In this document: piece by piece, positions 12,533-25,042 of the stretch
Layout: each line of letters opens with the position of its first letter
How positions within the stretch are numbered: position 1 is the first letter of the stretch
Assembly (NCBI GenBank): GCA_027943335.1
Contig: BSBK01006341.1
Coordinates: 186,001-250,000 of the forward strand
DNA: 64,000 nucleotides
Direction: 5' to 3'
Origin: Chamaecyparis obtusa
Taxonomy: Eukaryota > Streptophyta > Pinopsida > Cupressales > Cupressaceae
Notes under the pieces: model-generated
Told to the model about the DNA's origin: nothing
The model's input: the letters and a program-made list of their open reading frames with translations, nothing else
Database searches by the model: none
Made by a program: the position numbers and the translations under genes

Positions 12533-12569
<37 letters not shown>

Positions 12570-12604
12570 TATACATATATATATGTATATATATAAATAT
12601 AAAT
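12533..12604. repeat. (TA)n microsatellite
   Basis: About 70 bases of mainly alternating T and A with a few C or G interruptions. Copia-1 inserted at its left part; the TSD ATATA is drawn from it. It lies inside the roughly 430-bp insert that splits the LINE. Confidence 0.9.
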
Positions 12605-12637
12605 AGTAGTGCAAAAAGTGCAAGCATAATGCGAATG

Positions 12638-15600
12638 ATTGTAGATGTTTTTAGCCTTGATTTTGGATATAATGACTCCATCAGGCCATTTACATTTGAA
12701 ATATCTATGAGAGTCCACATGACAGGTAGTGGGTAGGTCATTAGCAGCTTTAAGAATCATATTATAAGTCCTCTTTTGAGAGATAGGGATACCAAATCTA
12801 CGTCTAAGATCCTCCCAGCTAATAATTTTATCCTGATCAAAGAGATCAACCAATTGAGAAATGCCCAAATTGGACCAGTGTCGAGTAGAGCAACCTTGGG
12901 AGAGGGCAAGGGGTTTGCCAGACAAATATAAGTTCCACTAAATGGATCTTTCTCCAAAGAGATGCTTATCATCATGGAAATCCTTATTGGTAATATGCTT
13001 CTTGACTTGATACCAAGCTTTCCAAATGGATCTAAAAACAACAAATCCTTAAACCACAATAGGAAAGTCACCAAGAATTAAGTCAATAAAGGGAAGATTT
13101 TTCCATTTTTTAGAGTTCTTAGGGAAGCCCCTTTCTATGTTATGTCTTACAAGGATCTTTCATGGGTCATTACCATCCATCGAGAGAAAGATCCATTTGG
13201 CGACAAAGGCAGTTCCCTGTACTTTAAGGTCCTTCAACCCCAAGCCCCCAAGGAGTTTGCCCGTCCGACACCAGTCCCACTTCACAGCATGCATCTTCTT
13301 ATTTCCTTTACCATCAGACCAGAGAAAATTCCTAACAGCTTTTTGAATTTCCAAAATTTGGTAATTACTAAACATCTAGGCAGAAGAGTAGTATATATTA
13401 TAAGAGGAAAGAATTTTTTGACAGACTTGAACCTTGCCGGCAAGAGACAAGGATCTATTATGCCATTTATGCAACTTCTTGGTAATCTTGTCTTTGACCT
13501 AGCACCACATATCATTGAGGGAGGGTTCAACAGAGAACGGGATGCCTAGATATCTAACAATCTTATGAGGGCCACCCCATTGAAAGTTGAAATGTTTAAA
13601 CCAATCAGGGGGTTGATCCTCCCTTCCGAGACAAATGGATTTGGTTTGAGATAGCCTAGCACTAGAGATAGTGCAAAAGATCTTAAGCTTGGTTTGTAAA
13701 GCTTCAAAATTATCAGCATTGGCTTCAAAGAAAATGGCAGTATCATCAGCAAACTGGCAATTGATGAGCTCATCATTATTAGGGAGAGAAATACCTTTCA
13801 TAACAAGGGACAAAGAGTTATCCCTAAGGATGTAGAAAAGAGCTTTCATGGCAATGACAAACAAGGCAGGCGCCAAAGGACAACCTTGTCTGATGGATCT
13901 ACCAAGGGGGAAGGGGTCAGAGAGGGAGCCATTAACATCAACCTAGGCAAGGGTGTCATTAAGTAACATACGGGCCGTATCGCAGAAGATACTAGGGAAA
14001 CCAAAAGCCTCAAGCATCATGTATATAAAATTCCATTCCACTCTGTCAAACGCTTTTTCAAAATCCAAAAGGAACATAGCAGTATTCTGATGAGAGTGAT
14101 TAGCCCAATTCATGGCTTCCCAACTGGTGATTAAATTCTCAAGAATATATCTACCCTTAATAAAGCTAGTCTGGGTGGCAGAAATGAAGTTAGGCAGGAT
14201 ATCCACAAGCCTTAAGGCAATAATTTTAGCAAGAATTTTGTAAGAGACATTTAAGAGACTGATAGGTCTCCAATTTTTGATGAACGCTTTATCCCCATCC
14301 TTGGGGATAAGCTTAATGATGCCTCTATTGATAATCGCCCCAAGAGAGCCACTGGTAAGGGCTTCCGTGTAGATGCCTTGCAGATCATTGCATATCCAAC
14401 TAATGTTAGCTTTATAGAATTCCACAAGAAAACCATCAGGCCCAGGGGCCTTATCATTGTGAAGAGAATTGATGGCTTTTTCAATTTTGTCCAAAGAAAT
14501 ATCCAAAGACAACCGATCAGCATCAGTGCTAGATAGCTTCTTAGGAATAAGTTGCTTACATTTAGTTCTAAGGTCAGCAGCCTTCACCAAGTCCTCAGAG
14601 GTGAAGAGGTTTTTTGTAGTAATCGGCAAAAGCTTTTTTAATGATGTTAGGGTCAGTAACGTCTTGGTTATCCACAAAAATCCTTTCAATAGTTTCATTG
14701 GACTGCTTGTGTTTTAACAGATTAAATAAAAATTTGGAGCCACGGTCGCCAAATTGAAGCCAATGAGCATGCGATCTAATTTTAGCTCCTTTGATCTTGA
14801 CAAGTTGATGCTTCCTCAAGGCCTCTTTAGAAAAGATTACATGAGAGTTAAGCTCCTCATTCGAGGGATACTTTTGGATGTTAGCTTTAGCTCTCTGGAG
14901 GTCAGAAGAGAGGAGCTTTTCAATGAATCTATAATCCTTGGCCCTTTTTTGGCCAATGGTTTTAAGTAAGTTCTGCCAGGTAGATAGGTTCTTGTTCCAA
15001 TTGTCAATGAGGGAGCAAGTGGGAGAGTTGAATTTATTGATGTGACGGATAATGTGGATGGCAGCCAGAGCATCATCATCTTTGAGAAGGCTAGTATTCA
15101 GGATAAATTTAGAATTGGGTCCTCTAGTGTGCACAGGAGCATTGGGAAGGCTGATGCAAGCGGAAATAGGATGGTGATCAGAGAGGCCAGTGGAAGTGAT
15201 GCAGACATAATTCCCCTGATCATCAAGGAGGAAGGAAAAGAAATTTTTATTGCCATAGAAGCGATCTAATCTAGAATAGATTCTGGAAGAACCTTGTTGA
15301 AAATTACACCAAGTATGCCATAATCCGGAATTAGAGTCCTTATTACCAGATAGGGGGTCGAAGAAATGCTTGGAATTCATCATCCTTGACCAATGAAGCT
15401 TCTCTTGGTCCTTCCAAGCAAACGGAAGGCTCCTAGTTTTTTCGTCCTTGGATTCCACCATGTTGAAGTCTCCCCCAACAAGCCACGGGATATTAGGGAG
15501 AGTCATCAGCCAATCCCAAAAGTTCACTCTCTCCCTAGCGTCATTAGAGGCATAGATAAAGCATATGCCAAAAATACGATTGTGATAATTTATGGTGATA

Positions 15601-15657
15601 CAAACAGCTTTGTTGCATGGGGAGAGGCCATTGCCAGTAATGTAGTTACCCCATCAT
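12638..15657 (-). pseudogene. LINE endonuclease/reverse transcriptase part
   Basis: The N-terminal two thirds of the L1-type LINE polyprotein, read right to left. The C-terminal half of an exonuclease-endonuclease-phosphatase domain comes first, with GGDFNMVES and LSDHHPISA supplying the catalytic Asn and Asp-His. Its N-terminus is missing, so the element is 5' truncated near 15657. The RT follows, with KAPGPDGFLVEFYK, NWRPISLLNVSYKILAK, FLLDFEKAFDRVEW and the catalytic QFADDTAIF near 13750, then YLGIPFS and a connecting region ending KIKAKNIYN at the 12-bp TSD. Lesions include a frame change near 14650, a TAG near 13943 and more changes toward 12900-13500. The reading continues at 201-902. 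Confidence 0.9.
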
Positions 15658-15830
15658 TTATATATCGAGACAATATTATTATATATTGTTATTTATTATT
15701 ATATTAATAAACAATATTATATTAATAATTTATTATTGTCTATTAATATATTAATATAATTATAGATTATTATTATTTTATTTGTTCATTTATTTATTTT
15801 AATATTAATTATTAAATTTTATTCTAGGAA
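15658..15830. repeat. AT-rich low-complexity tract
   Basis: A nearly pure A/T stretch made of TTATTA, TATTAATA and ATTATTATT units, partly palindromic. It separates the LINE 5' end from the Gypsy remnant. No gene is seen. Confidence 0.7.
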
Positions 15831-16277
15831 GGGAACATTACATCCAAAGCCACAAGTCAAAATCTTGGAATTTTTTCTTCACCTTCAGGGCTAAGGGTTT
15901 TTTTCAAGAAGACAATGGGATTCATCAACAAATTGTGGATGGTTGAAATCCTATGACATGAGTGGTTAATCTCTTTACACATTTCAAGCTCAACTTAAAC
16001 CTATGAGAGTGTTCCTAGAGTTATGCCTTTGTAGGCATTCTATATCAATTAAAATGTAGTAGTGAAGAAAACAAATAATGGCTGACCCCATTGCACACTT
16101 GACCCCAATTCCATCATTAGCTCAAAGTTATACAGTTGAAGAAACCTATTGCATCACGTAAAGAAGTGAAGACAACTAACTTTCAAGGAAGATTTGGCAT
16201 CCCAATATTTTAGAGGTTTTCATTTGGGAAGAGAATTACTGAATTTGCATTGCTCGAGGACAAGCAATTTTGGGAAG
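15831..16277 (+). other. Gypsy-1 3' internal remnant
   Basis: Noncoding sequence that ends in TTGCTCGAGGACAAGCAATT followed by TTGGGAAG. This context is typical of the end of the internal region and polypurine tract of plant Ty3/gypsy elements. No pol domain survives. The assignment rests on this motif and on the LTR-like sequence that follows. Confidence 0.45.
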
Positions 16278-16437
16278 TGTGACTTGTTGTGTCCTCTTTT
16301 CTAGTTAAATCAATTGGGAAGTCATTTCCTATAAGCTAAGGGATCAAATAAGGAAATATCCAAATGATAATGCTTTAAGTTACTCTATAATGTCCCCAAA
16401 ATAATTAAATAGTTCAATTAAAATTAATTGTTTGTAT

Positions 16438-16640
16438 CATAGTTCAAAAAATTGCACGGACTTGCGAGGACTCACGAGTCTAATGGCGAGCTGAGTCGAC
16501 TCTCCATGTGCTCGCAAGGCGAGTCCAAGCAAGTTCACTCGTGATTCTTTGCCTTAGACTCATGTGAGTCTTTCATTGGGACTCGCAAGTCATTGACTTT
16601 GACTCACGTCGTCCACTAAACTCGCCCAACACATGCGTAA
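16438..16640. repeat. hAT left end with subterminal GACTCGC motifs
   Basis: The terminal CATAGTTCAAAAAATTG is followed by a cluster of GACTCAC, GAGTC, GACTCGC and GCGAGTC words in both orientations. The right end (61583-61669) carries the same type of cluster (GCCGAGTC, GCGAGTCCGAGTC) and the inverted terminus. Clustered subterminal motifs are where hAT transposases such as Ac bind; that role here is inferred. Confidence 0.75.
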
Positions 16641-16991
16641 AGTGTTTTTTTTTTCATTTTTCCTCTCATTTTCGCTTTGTTCTTACTCACAACAGGGTTT
16701 TAAGGTGTGAAGAGGTTGAAGAATCAACATCAAATCTGCAAACTGCATCTAGGTAAGGAATTTTTCTACTTATTTTTTTCCCTTCCACTAGAAATGAAGA
16801 AAATCTTGAAAAACAAGGGGAAATGGTGGAAAAAAAATTTCTATTTCTCTTTTTGACTGATTTCTTTGCATTTTTATCTTGTTTTTTAATACTATTGTTA
16901 TCAAATAATTCCTTATCAATTTTTTGTTGTTTTTCGATAAAACCCTATTGATTTTTTAAATTTTTTTCATGTTGTAATAATTGTGGGAAAA

Positions 16992-17738
16992 ATGAAAGAT
17001 GATGCATGGAAGTATGGAATAAGGGGAAATAAAAAGGGAGACGTGACTTGCATGGAATGTAGCAAACTGATGATAGGTGGAGTGAATAGATTAAAATACC
17101 ACCTTGCTAGAATACCCGGAAAAGGTGTGGATGGCTGCCCCAATACAACTCCAGAGATTATTAGGCACATGAAGGCCCTTCTTGCTAAATATGACTCGCA
17201 TAAAGAAAGGGACAAAACAAAACAAGCCATGATAGCTGCAATGAATCCAAATGCATCTAGTTCAAATCCCTTTCATTGCACAAGCACTCGCAAAAGGGCA
17301 GCCCCCTTTCATCATCAACTAAACTCATCTATTGCTAACAATAAGGATGAGGTTATTGGGACTCAGAATCCTCCTTCATCAGACCCAAATTTTTTTATTC
17401 TGCGCAATGTTCCAAGAGGACAACCTTCACTTGAAGGTACAGGATGAAATAAAGAAAAACATGAGAAAACAATGCTAGCAGCAAAAAAAATTTCTTTATT
17501 CCTTTGGAGCATCATTGATCGTAGGTAGACACACCAACTCCAACTGATACATGCCTTGGCATACTACTTGAACCCAAGATTCTACTTTTATGATTCATTT
17601 AAGGTTGATGAGGAGGTCATGGCAAGTGTTGTTACATGCATTTATAAGATGGGTCCTAACCATGACTTGAGAGACAAGGTTCTTGATGAGTTGGAGGTGA
17701 GATTTGACATTTTTTATGCTGGTCCCAACTATTACTGA
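16992..17738 (+). pseudogene. hAT transposase, BED finger and middle piece
   Basis: ATG 16992 opens a frame with a BED zinc finger: CMECSKLMIGGVNRLKYHL, then a Cys in GVDGCP, with Cys and His at the expected spacing for DNA binding. A possible noncoding first exon ends near 16752 at a GTAAGG donor. The frame stops at 17445. A second stretch, from about 17515, reads HALAYYLNPRFY and DSFKVDEEV, which normally lies far downstream in hAT transposases. The catalytic RNase H-like core between them is absent. A TAG replaces a conserved Trp near 17526. Copia-2 interrupts the gene at 17717. Confidence 0.85.
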
Positions 17739-19085
17739 GAGGGGAGGGGTGAATCAGCACTGGTTACAATTTGGAAAACCAATCTAATATAATTTTAAAT
17801 AAAACTACCTGTAAAATAGATTCTACCACAGAAATAGCTATCACAAGATCAAAGCAACAAAGAACACCAGATATATCATGTGGAAACCCAAAGTGGGAGA
17901 AAACCACGGTGAGTAGATCTCACAAATTTTGCAGTCTTCTAAAGTGCACCCTATTAGGAGCCTTCCCTGTTAAAGGATTACAAACGCACTATTAGATGCG
18001 ACCCGGTTAAGGGATTTAAGCAATAAGGCATGTTAAAGCCTGCCTTGTTAGAGGACTTAAAACATCTACACAGATGTCACTGTTTAAGGGATTTAATACA
18101 AGGGACCTGTTAATGTCCACCCAAATACTGGGATTTAGCTATTGCAATTGTTAGAGAGCAATAGAGGATTTGATCTTCTTGAGATGGCTTTACTGAGCCT
18201 GATAAGATCGCTGCGTTTATCAACTAAGAGTCATCACCAAGCACCGTAGGTATGCTCTCCACAGATTGTTGTACTTCCTTGTACACTCTTCTTCTTTTCA
18301 CCCTTTTCGTAGCTTCTCTCAACGTATAGGTTCTCTCTTTTTCTTCTTGGCAGAATGAGGGCAAATGATATTCTTCATAGGCTGAAGAATAAATAGTCTT
18401 CTTGCTCTTCCCGCTTTTTGCATGTGTGGCATCTGCAAAGATCTCCTTTGGATCCATCATCCAGTTGAGTCTCAGATCATAGAGGAAAACAACAAATGCA
18501 CGCCATATCTTTTTTGTTTTATAAAGAAAATGACAGATGTGTCCCGCATACTTTTCTTTACATGAGTTTTCTCCATGTTTTAATGCCATAATTGTCGGCA
18601 TTAAGTCCTTCAATTGTGCCTTGCACCGATCTTCTCTATAACACAAAGTCTTCCGGATTTTGTGCAATAAACCTCGGTCGAAGAGTCACATAAGTGTTTG
18701 TCAACTGTGACTTTCACTAGTTCACCAGTCTTAATAATATCTCACCGATCACAGATGATCGGTTTACTCCCTTCCTTATGCAGTGTACAGGTCTATGTCT
18801 TTACCTGTCACTTTTCTTTTCTCTTTCTATACTGGTTTTGTTCCGGTCATATACTTATCGGTCACTGCTTCGGTTAGTGACTTCACTAGTCATAGTACTT
18901 CATTACACAGGTCGCTACTCCGAGGAATAAGTGTATCTCTGCTCAATATTTCACTAGTTTCCTAAACAATTTTTCTTGTCAACTGCAACTGTTTACTATT
19001 ATTGTCACTTGTTCCCTATTTGAACAATATTTGCTAATGACATCAATGACAACACCACTTGACCATTTACTAGTTAATGCCAACA
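17717..19085 (-). repeat. Copia-2 3' LTR
   Basis: 1369 bp, bounded on the right by the reversed polypurine tract CTCCCCCTTTGG at 19088. Two more CCCCCT tracts (near 19130 and 19187) are the reversed counterparts of the extra purine tracts seen in Copia-1 and Copia-3. Confidence 0.93.
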
Positions 19086-19283
19086 ATCTCCCCCTTTGGC
19101 ATTGATGGCAAACCATACCAGTTATAATCTCCCCCTTTGACAATAATGCCAAAGTCTAGTCAAATGACTATCTTTCCTGAAGTCTGCTCCCCCTTAGAGA
19201 AATAGTCCTTTGTCACCAATCCTTTTAAGATGAGGCTGAGTCCTCTGTTGAAGCTCAATGGATTGCTGAACACTTTTGTCCTT

Positions 19284-22200
19284 TTACTGAAGATCAAGAA
19301 GGGGCACTACCCCTAATTTACCTTTGAGATACTCAAAGGTACTCTTCGGTGAAGGCTTTGTGAATATATCAAAAACCTGTTCTTTTGTGGGAACATATTC
19401 CAATTTCACTTCTTTATTCTGCACCTACTCTCTCAGATAGTGATACTTTATAGCAATGTGCTTTGTTTTTTAGTGCATGACAAGATTCTTGGATATATTT
19501 ATTGCACTTGCGCTATCATAGTATATTGCAATCGATTTAGTACCTGTTCTTGGATTCCTTCCAATATCTTTTTTATCCAGATCACCTGTGTGCAATTAAT
19601 TGCTGCAAGAACATACTCAGCTTCTGTTGTAGATTGTGAAATGCAGTTCTGCTTCTTGATTGTCCATGACACAATCCTCTCTCCAAGAAAGAATGCACCT
19701 CCACTTGTGCTCTTTCTGTCATCAATGTTACTAGCCCAGTCTGCATCGGTGAACACTTTTATGTCGAAACCTCCTTTGTGGGGAAACCATAGACCATATT
19801 CCTCAATACCCTTTAAGTATCTGAAGATCCTCTTTACAACTATCAAATGTGTCTTTTTTGGGTTTGCAGAGAATCTGGCCACAATGCCTACTGCATGTGC
19901 AATGTTAGGTCTACTGTGCACAACATACAGTAACTTGTCAATCATTGACTGATACAATGTCTCATTAACTTCTTTAGCATCATCCTCCTTTGATAACTTG
20001 CAGTTGGTTATCATTGGTGTGCCAACCGGTCTGGATTCTTCTAGCCCAAATGATTTAAGAATTTCCTTAACATACTTGGAGTAAGATATAAAAATACCTT
20101 CTTTTAGCTGATGGAGTTGCAAACCAATGAAGAATTTTATAGCTCCAATCATGGACATTTCAAATTCTTTCATCTCATTAGCGAAGTCTTCGCTCATTTT
20201 GTCATCTCCATCAAAGATGATATCATCCACAAATATTTCAGCAATCAAGTTTCCTTCTTTACCAGTCTTGAGATACATATTGTTGTTATCTCATGTTCTT
20301 GTGAATCCTATGATCAGGAGGTATGAATGTAACCTTTCATACCAAGCCCTTGGGGCTTGTTTCATCCCATAGAGTGTCGTCTTCAATTTACAGACCATGC
20401 CATTTTTCTCTGTGGATGAGAAGCCTTCTGGCTGTTCTATGTATACTTCCTCTTCCAATATACCATTCAGAAATGCAGACTTTTCATCCACCTGGTATAC
20501 TTTGAACCTTTTATGAGAAGCATAAGCAAGTAGAATTCTCACTCCTTCTAGTCTAGCCACAAGCGAAAAGGTTTCTCCATAATCTAGTCGTGCTTCCTGT
20601 GCATATCCTTTGTAGACTAGCCTTGCCTTGTTCCTTACCACCTTTCCTTCTTCATTTAGCTTATTTTTGTACACCCACTTGGTCCCTATAACATTCTTGT
20701 CTTGTGGTCTGGGAACAAGAGTCCATGTTTCATTCTTTTCTATTTGCTCAAGCTCCTCTTCCATTGCCTTGACCAAGTTGTCATCCTCTAGAGCTTCTCT
20801 GGTAGTTTTGGGCTCTATACTAGAAAGTAAGCAGATACTTTCTCTTGCCTTTCTCCTGGTCAGAATATTAGCATGTTTGTCACCAATAATGTTATCAATA
20901 GAGTGATATGTGACATACCTTTGTAGAACTGGTCGGTGGTCCCAGTTTTCATTTTCTGGTTGAGCAACATTTCCAGCGAGATCATGAACAATTTCTTGTT
21001 CATCTTCCTCAATCGGTCTTATGTTTTGATCCCTTCCTGGCTCAGGCACATTACCTTGTTCCAAGGGTCTGTTTACCTGTTCTTCTTCATCAACAACAAT
21101 CATTTCACTGAATTCCAAATGATTATTAACATCATGATCGTAGTGAGTGTCTGACTCATCATGACTGTTCCTTTCCCTTGGTTCTAAATATTCATCTATC
21201 TTTATATTGGCACTTTCCATTATTTTTCTTGTCCTCTTATTCAGACACCGGTAGGCCTTACTTTTTGTAGAGTAACCCAAAAATATGCCTACATCACTCT
21301 TTGTCTCAAACTTGCTAGAGTACACATCTCTTTTAATGTAACAGTTGCTACTAAAAACTCTGAAATAGCTTAGACTTGGGGTATGACCAAACCATAACTT
21401 GTATGGAGTCTTACCGGTTCCTTTCTTGACTTGAATCCGGTTCAGTGTATACATAGCGGTGTTGATTGCTTCTCTCCAGAAGTGATGGGGAAGATCCTTC
21501 TGAATCATCAAAGTTCTAGCACAGTCTATCAAAGTCATGTTTCTTCTTTCAGCGACTCCATTTTGTTGCAGGGTTCTCGGTGCAGACATTTGCCTTTTTA
21601 TCCCATGTTCCTCACAGTAGTGAATGAACTCTTGAGAGGCGTACTCACCTCCTTTGTCTGACCTTAGACATTTCAAGCTTTTACCAGTCTCCTTCACTTG
21701 GGCCTTATAGATTTTCAACATGTGAAAGGCCTCTAATTTTTCTTTAAGGAAGAGTGTCCACATCATCCTTGAAAAATCATCTACAAAAAGCATGAAATAC
21801 CTGTCTCCATAATAGCTCTTTGTCCTCATAGGTCCACACAAATTTGTGTGAACGAGATCCAACACTTTTTTAGCAAAAAGAGACTTACTGTTGAATCTTG
21901 TGCCTGTCAGTTTGCCTAACTGACATTCTTTACACATAGCCCTGTCAAGCTTTGTAATATCAAGAAGCCCTCTGACTGACTTCTTCTTGCTTACTTTGAC
22001 AATACTATCAAAGTTTATGTGGCAGAGCCTTTTGTGCCACAGCCAACTATTGTCCTCTTTTGTCATGAGACAGATTTTCTTTGTCTCCCCTTTTGCCGTA
22101 GCAATGAGGTAGGCCCCCTCGGTTGAGTTTAGGTAGAACAGGTTCCCTTTACTCTGTCTACTGGTGGCAACATGATCTCCTAATTGATTCTTGACAATAC

Positions 22201-23500
22201 AAGAACCTTGCCCAAACTCCAATAGGTATCCTTTGTTATTTAGTTGAGCCACACTCATTAGATTGTACATAAGTCCTTCCACCCAGTACACATCTTTGCA
22301 CACAACTTCATTGCCAAGTGCTATTGAACCTTTGCCTCTGATGGCACAAGGAGCATTGTTACCAAAAGTCACCGATCCACCATCATTAAGCTTCAGGCTG
22401 ATGAACTTGTTCTTGTCACCAGTCATGTGGTGAGTGCATCCACTGTCAATGATCTAGTCGTCACATTGATGAGATCTTGAGATAAGTGTCATTTCATTCA
22501 TCACTGTGCTTTCTTCTTTTATTGCAACAAAGACAATTTCCTCATCTCCCGATTCTTTAGATTCATTGTCCGCGACACCTTCCTCAGCAAGGTAACACTC
22601 CTTTCCTTTGTTCTTGAATCGGTTGATCTTTTCTTTATTTTTGTTTTCTAGACACGTTGCAGCAATGTGTCCTATCTTATTGCAAGAAAAGCACTTCAAT
22701 GGAAGTTTCCCTTTGCACTTCCCTTTTCCTCTTGGAAATCTCCTTGCGATGAGTGCTTCAAACTCATCCTGCTCTAGTTCTTCTGAGAGTAGATTTTCAA
22801 TAAAATTTTCAGACTTACAGGTAGAACTATTACTAGTCTCTCTTCCTTTCTTGGTGGAAGCAATATTCATAGAGGACTTAAAAGCAACATCTAACATGGG
22901 TAAGCTATTATCATAATTGCTCAATTCGAATGCAGTCAACTTACCGATAAGAGAATCAAGAGTGACTTGAGATGCACTCACTGATTTGAGCTCCTGTATG
23001 GCTGAGATCTTGATAGCATATTGTGTCCTTAGCATCCTCAGTATCTTGCTTACCACATCTTGCTCACTCAGTATTCCTCCAGTGCATTTGATGGACTTCA
23101 TCACTTCTTTTATTTTATTGTTGTAGTGCTCAATGTCTTCTCCTTCGTTCATCCTCATGTCATTATATTTGCCTTTGAGGCTTCCTAACTTTTCTCTTTG
23201 AACATGTGGGTCACCTCCATACACAATTTGTAGCTTTGCCCACATTTTGCAAGCAGTAGTCAGATGTTCAATCTCTGCATATACATGGTCATGTAGCATA
23301 CTTGTTATCATATCCATTGCAGTTGTGTGTTCATTACAGATCTTTTGTTGATCAACTATCAAGGTACCGGTGGGTTCAATGTAATCGTTGATTACATGAG
23401 TCCAGTATTGATCTCCAGTGGTTTTCATGTACACCTTCATTCTGCTGCACCATAAGGTGAAGTTTTCCGTAGAAAACTTGGGTCCTTCCTTTCTCATCAT
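19284..23500 (-). pseudogene. Copia-2 gag-pol polyprotein, nearly intact
   Basis: Starts at ATG 23500 (MMRKEGPKF). The order is gag, CCHC knuckle CFSCNKIGHIAATC, protease DSGCTHH, GAG-pre-integrase, integrase (LRSDKGGEY; LQQNGVAERRN), RT (TKWVYKNKL; FVDDIIFDGDD), then RNase H (TDADW) and a C-terminus near FEYLRGKLG. Only three main lesions are obvious. A TAG replaces the Trp just before the protease motif (near 22454), a TGA replaces a Gly near 20290, and there is a one-base frameshift near 19545 in RNase H. This is the best local template for a family consensus. Confidence 0.95.
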
Positions 23501-23560
23501 TAGATCTTTTCCTTGTTGCGGTTAAGCATCTTAGAAAAGGTACTTGGCTCTTATACCAAT

Positions 23561-24933
23561 TGTTGGTCCCAACCAGTGCTGAGGGGGGAGGGGTGAATCA
23601 GCATTGGTTACAATTTGAAAAACCAATCTGATATAATTTTAACTAAAACTGCATGCAAAACAGATTCTATCACAGAAATAGCTATCACAAGATCAAAGCA
23701 ACAAAGAACACCAAATATATCACGTGGAAACCCAAAGCAGGAAAAAACCATGGTGTGAGTAGACCTCACAATTTTTGCACTCTTCTGAATTGTGCCCTGT
23801 TAGGATCCTTCCCTGTTAAAGGATTACAAACGCACTGTTAGATGCGACCCGGTTAAGGGAATTAAGAAATAAGGCCTATTAAAGCCTACCTTATTAGAGG
23901 ACTTAAAACATCTACATAGATGTCACTGTTTAAAGGATTTAATACATGGGACCTATTAATGTCCACCCAAATACTGGGATTTTTCTATTGCAATTGTTAG
24001 AGAGCAATAAAAGAGTTGATCTTCTTGATATGGCTTTACTGAGCCTAATAAGATCGTTATGTTTATCAACTGAGAGTCATCACCAGGCACCACAGGTATG
24101 CTCTCCACAGATTGTTGTACTTCCTTGTACACTCTTCTCTTCTTCTTTTCACCCTTTTCGTAGCTTCTCTCAGCGTACAGGTTCACTCTTTTTCTTCTTG
24201 TCAGAATGAGGGAAAAAGATATTCTTCAGAGGCCGAAGAATAAATAGTCTTCTTTCTCTTCCCTCTTTTTGCATGTGTGGCATCTGCAAAGATCTCATTT
24301 GGATCCATCATCCAGTTGAGTCTCAGATCATAGAGGAAAACAACAAATGCATGACATCTTTTTTGTTTTATAAATGAAACGACAGATGCATCATGCATAA
24401 TTTCCTTTGCATGCATTTTCTCCATGTTTTAATGCCATAATTGTCGGCATTAAATCCTTCAATTGTGCGTTGCACTGATCTTCTTTATAACACAAAGTCT
24501 TCCAAATTTTGTGCAATAAATCCTGGTCGAAGAGTCACATAAGTGTTTTTCACCCGTGACTTTCACCGGTTCACCAATCTTAATAATATCTCACCGATCA
24601 CAGATGATCGGTTTACTCCCCTCATGCGGTGTACAGGTCTACGTCTTTACCTGTCACTTTTCTTTTCTCTGTCTATACCGGTTCTGTTCTGGTGATATAC
24701 TTATCCATCACTACTCCGGTTAGTGACTTCACTGGTCATAGTACTTCATTACACAAGTCGCTACTCCGAGCAATAAGTGCATCTCTGCTCAATATGTGTC
24801 ACCGGTTTCCTAAATAGTTTCTCTTGTCAACTGCAACTATTTACTATTATTGTCAGTTGTTCCCTATTTGAACAATGTTAGCTAATAACATCAATGACAA
24901 CACCACTTTACCATTTACTGGTTAATGCCACCA
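23561..24933 (-). repeat. Copia-2 5' LTR
   Basis: 1373 bp, matching 17717-19085. On the plus strand it begins TGTTGGTCCCAACC and ends GTTAATGCCACCA, followed by the TSD TTTTA. Confidence 0.93.
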
Positions 24934-25042
24934 TTTTATATCTTATAATTTATTAATGATTCATGAATTTGGAAATGCTCATTGTTGAGTTTGAGTCTTT
25001 GATAATTCTTATTTATGAATTTGGAAATGTTCATTGTTGAAG

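Larger units (their letters stand above)
3538..12637. mobile_element. insertion with 12-bp TSD splitting the LINE
   Basis: ATTGTAGATGTT occurs at 3526-3537 and 12638-12649 and brackets this interval. Removing the interval and one copy of the 12-mer joins the two LINE parts in frame through K-N-I-Y-N-I-I-G-F-N. Most of the interval is the later Copia-1 insertion. The original insert is only about 430 bp (3538-3868 plus 12538-12637). A TSD of 12 bp suits target-primed retroposition (LINE or SINE) or possibly a Mutator-like element. No terminal inverted repeat is visible. The insert contains a perfect small hairpin, GGATCAT/ATGATCC, at 3591-3609, a purine-rich stretch, and a TA microsatellite. 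Confidence 0.7.
17717..24933 (-). mobile_element. Copia-2 LTR retrotransposon
   Basis: A full-length copia element on the minus strand inside the hAT gene. The TSD is TTTTA (17712-17716 and 24934-24938). On the plus strand the ends read TGNTGGTCCCAAC and GCCAACA (GCCACCA in the right copy). The 5' LTR is the right one, followed leftward by a primer binding site (GGTATAAGAGCC when read on the minus strand). Its polyprotein is the best preserved in the window. The LTR pair shows roughly 9% difference over 300 bases by eye. Confidence 0.95.

Noticed and set aside
12521..12925. Open frames with long IYIYIY or YIYIYI runs
   Set aside because: They are translations of the TA microsatellite; only the LINE part downstream is real coding sequence.
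16278..16437. Host promoter or gene end before the hAT
   Set aside because: The sequence joins 61678-62050 as one LTR-like block after removal of the hAT, which explains it better.
18224..18667. 147-codon open frame in the Copia-2 3' LTR
   Set aside because: The same region of the 5' LTR (24060-24450) is broken by stops and frameshifts, and no domain is visible. An LTR open frame by chance is the simpler reading, though related KEAKGEKKK-type stretches appear in the Copia-1 LTRs.
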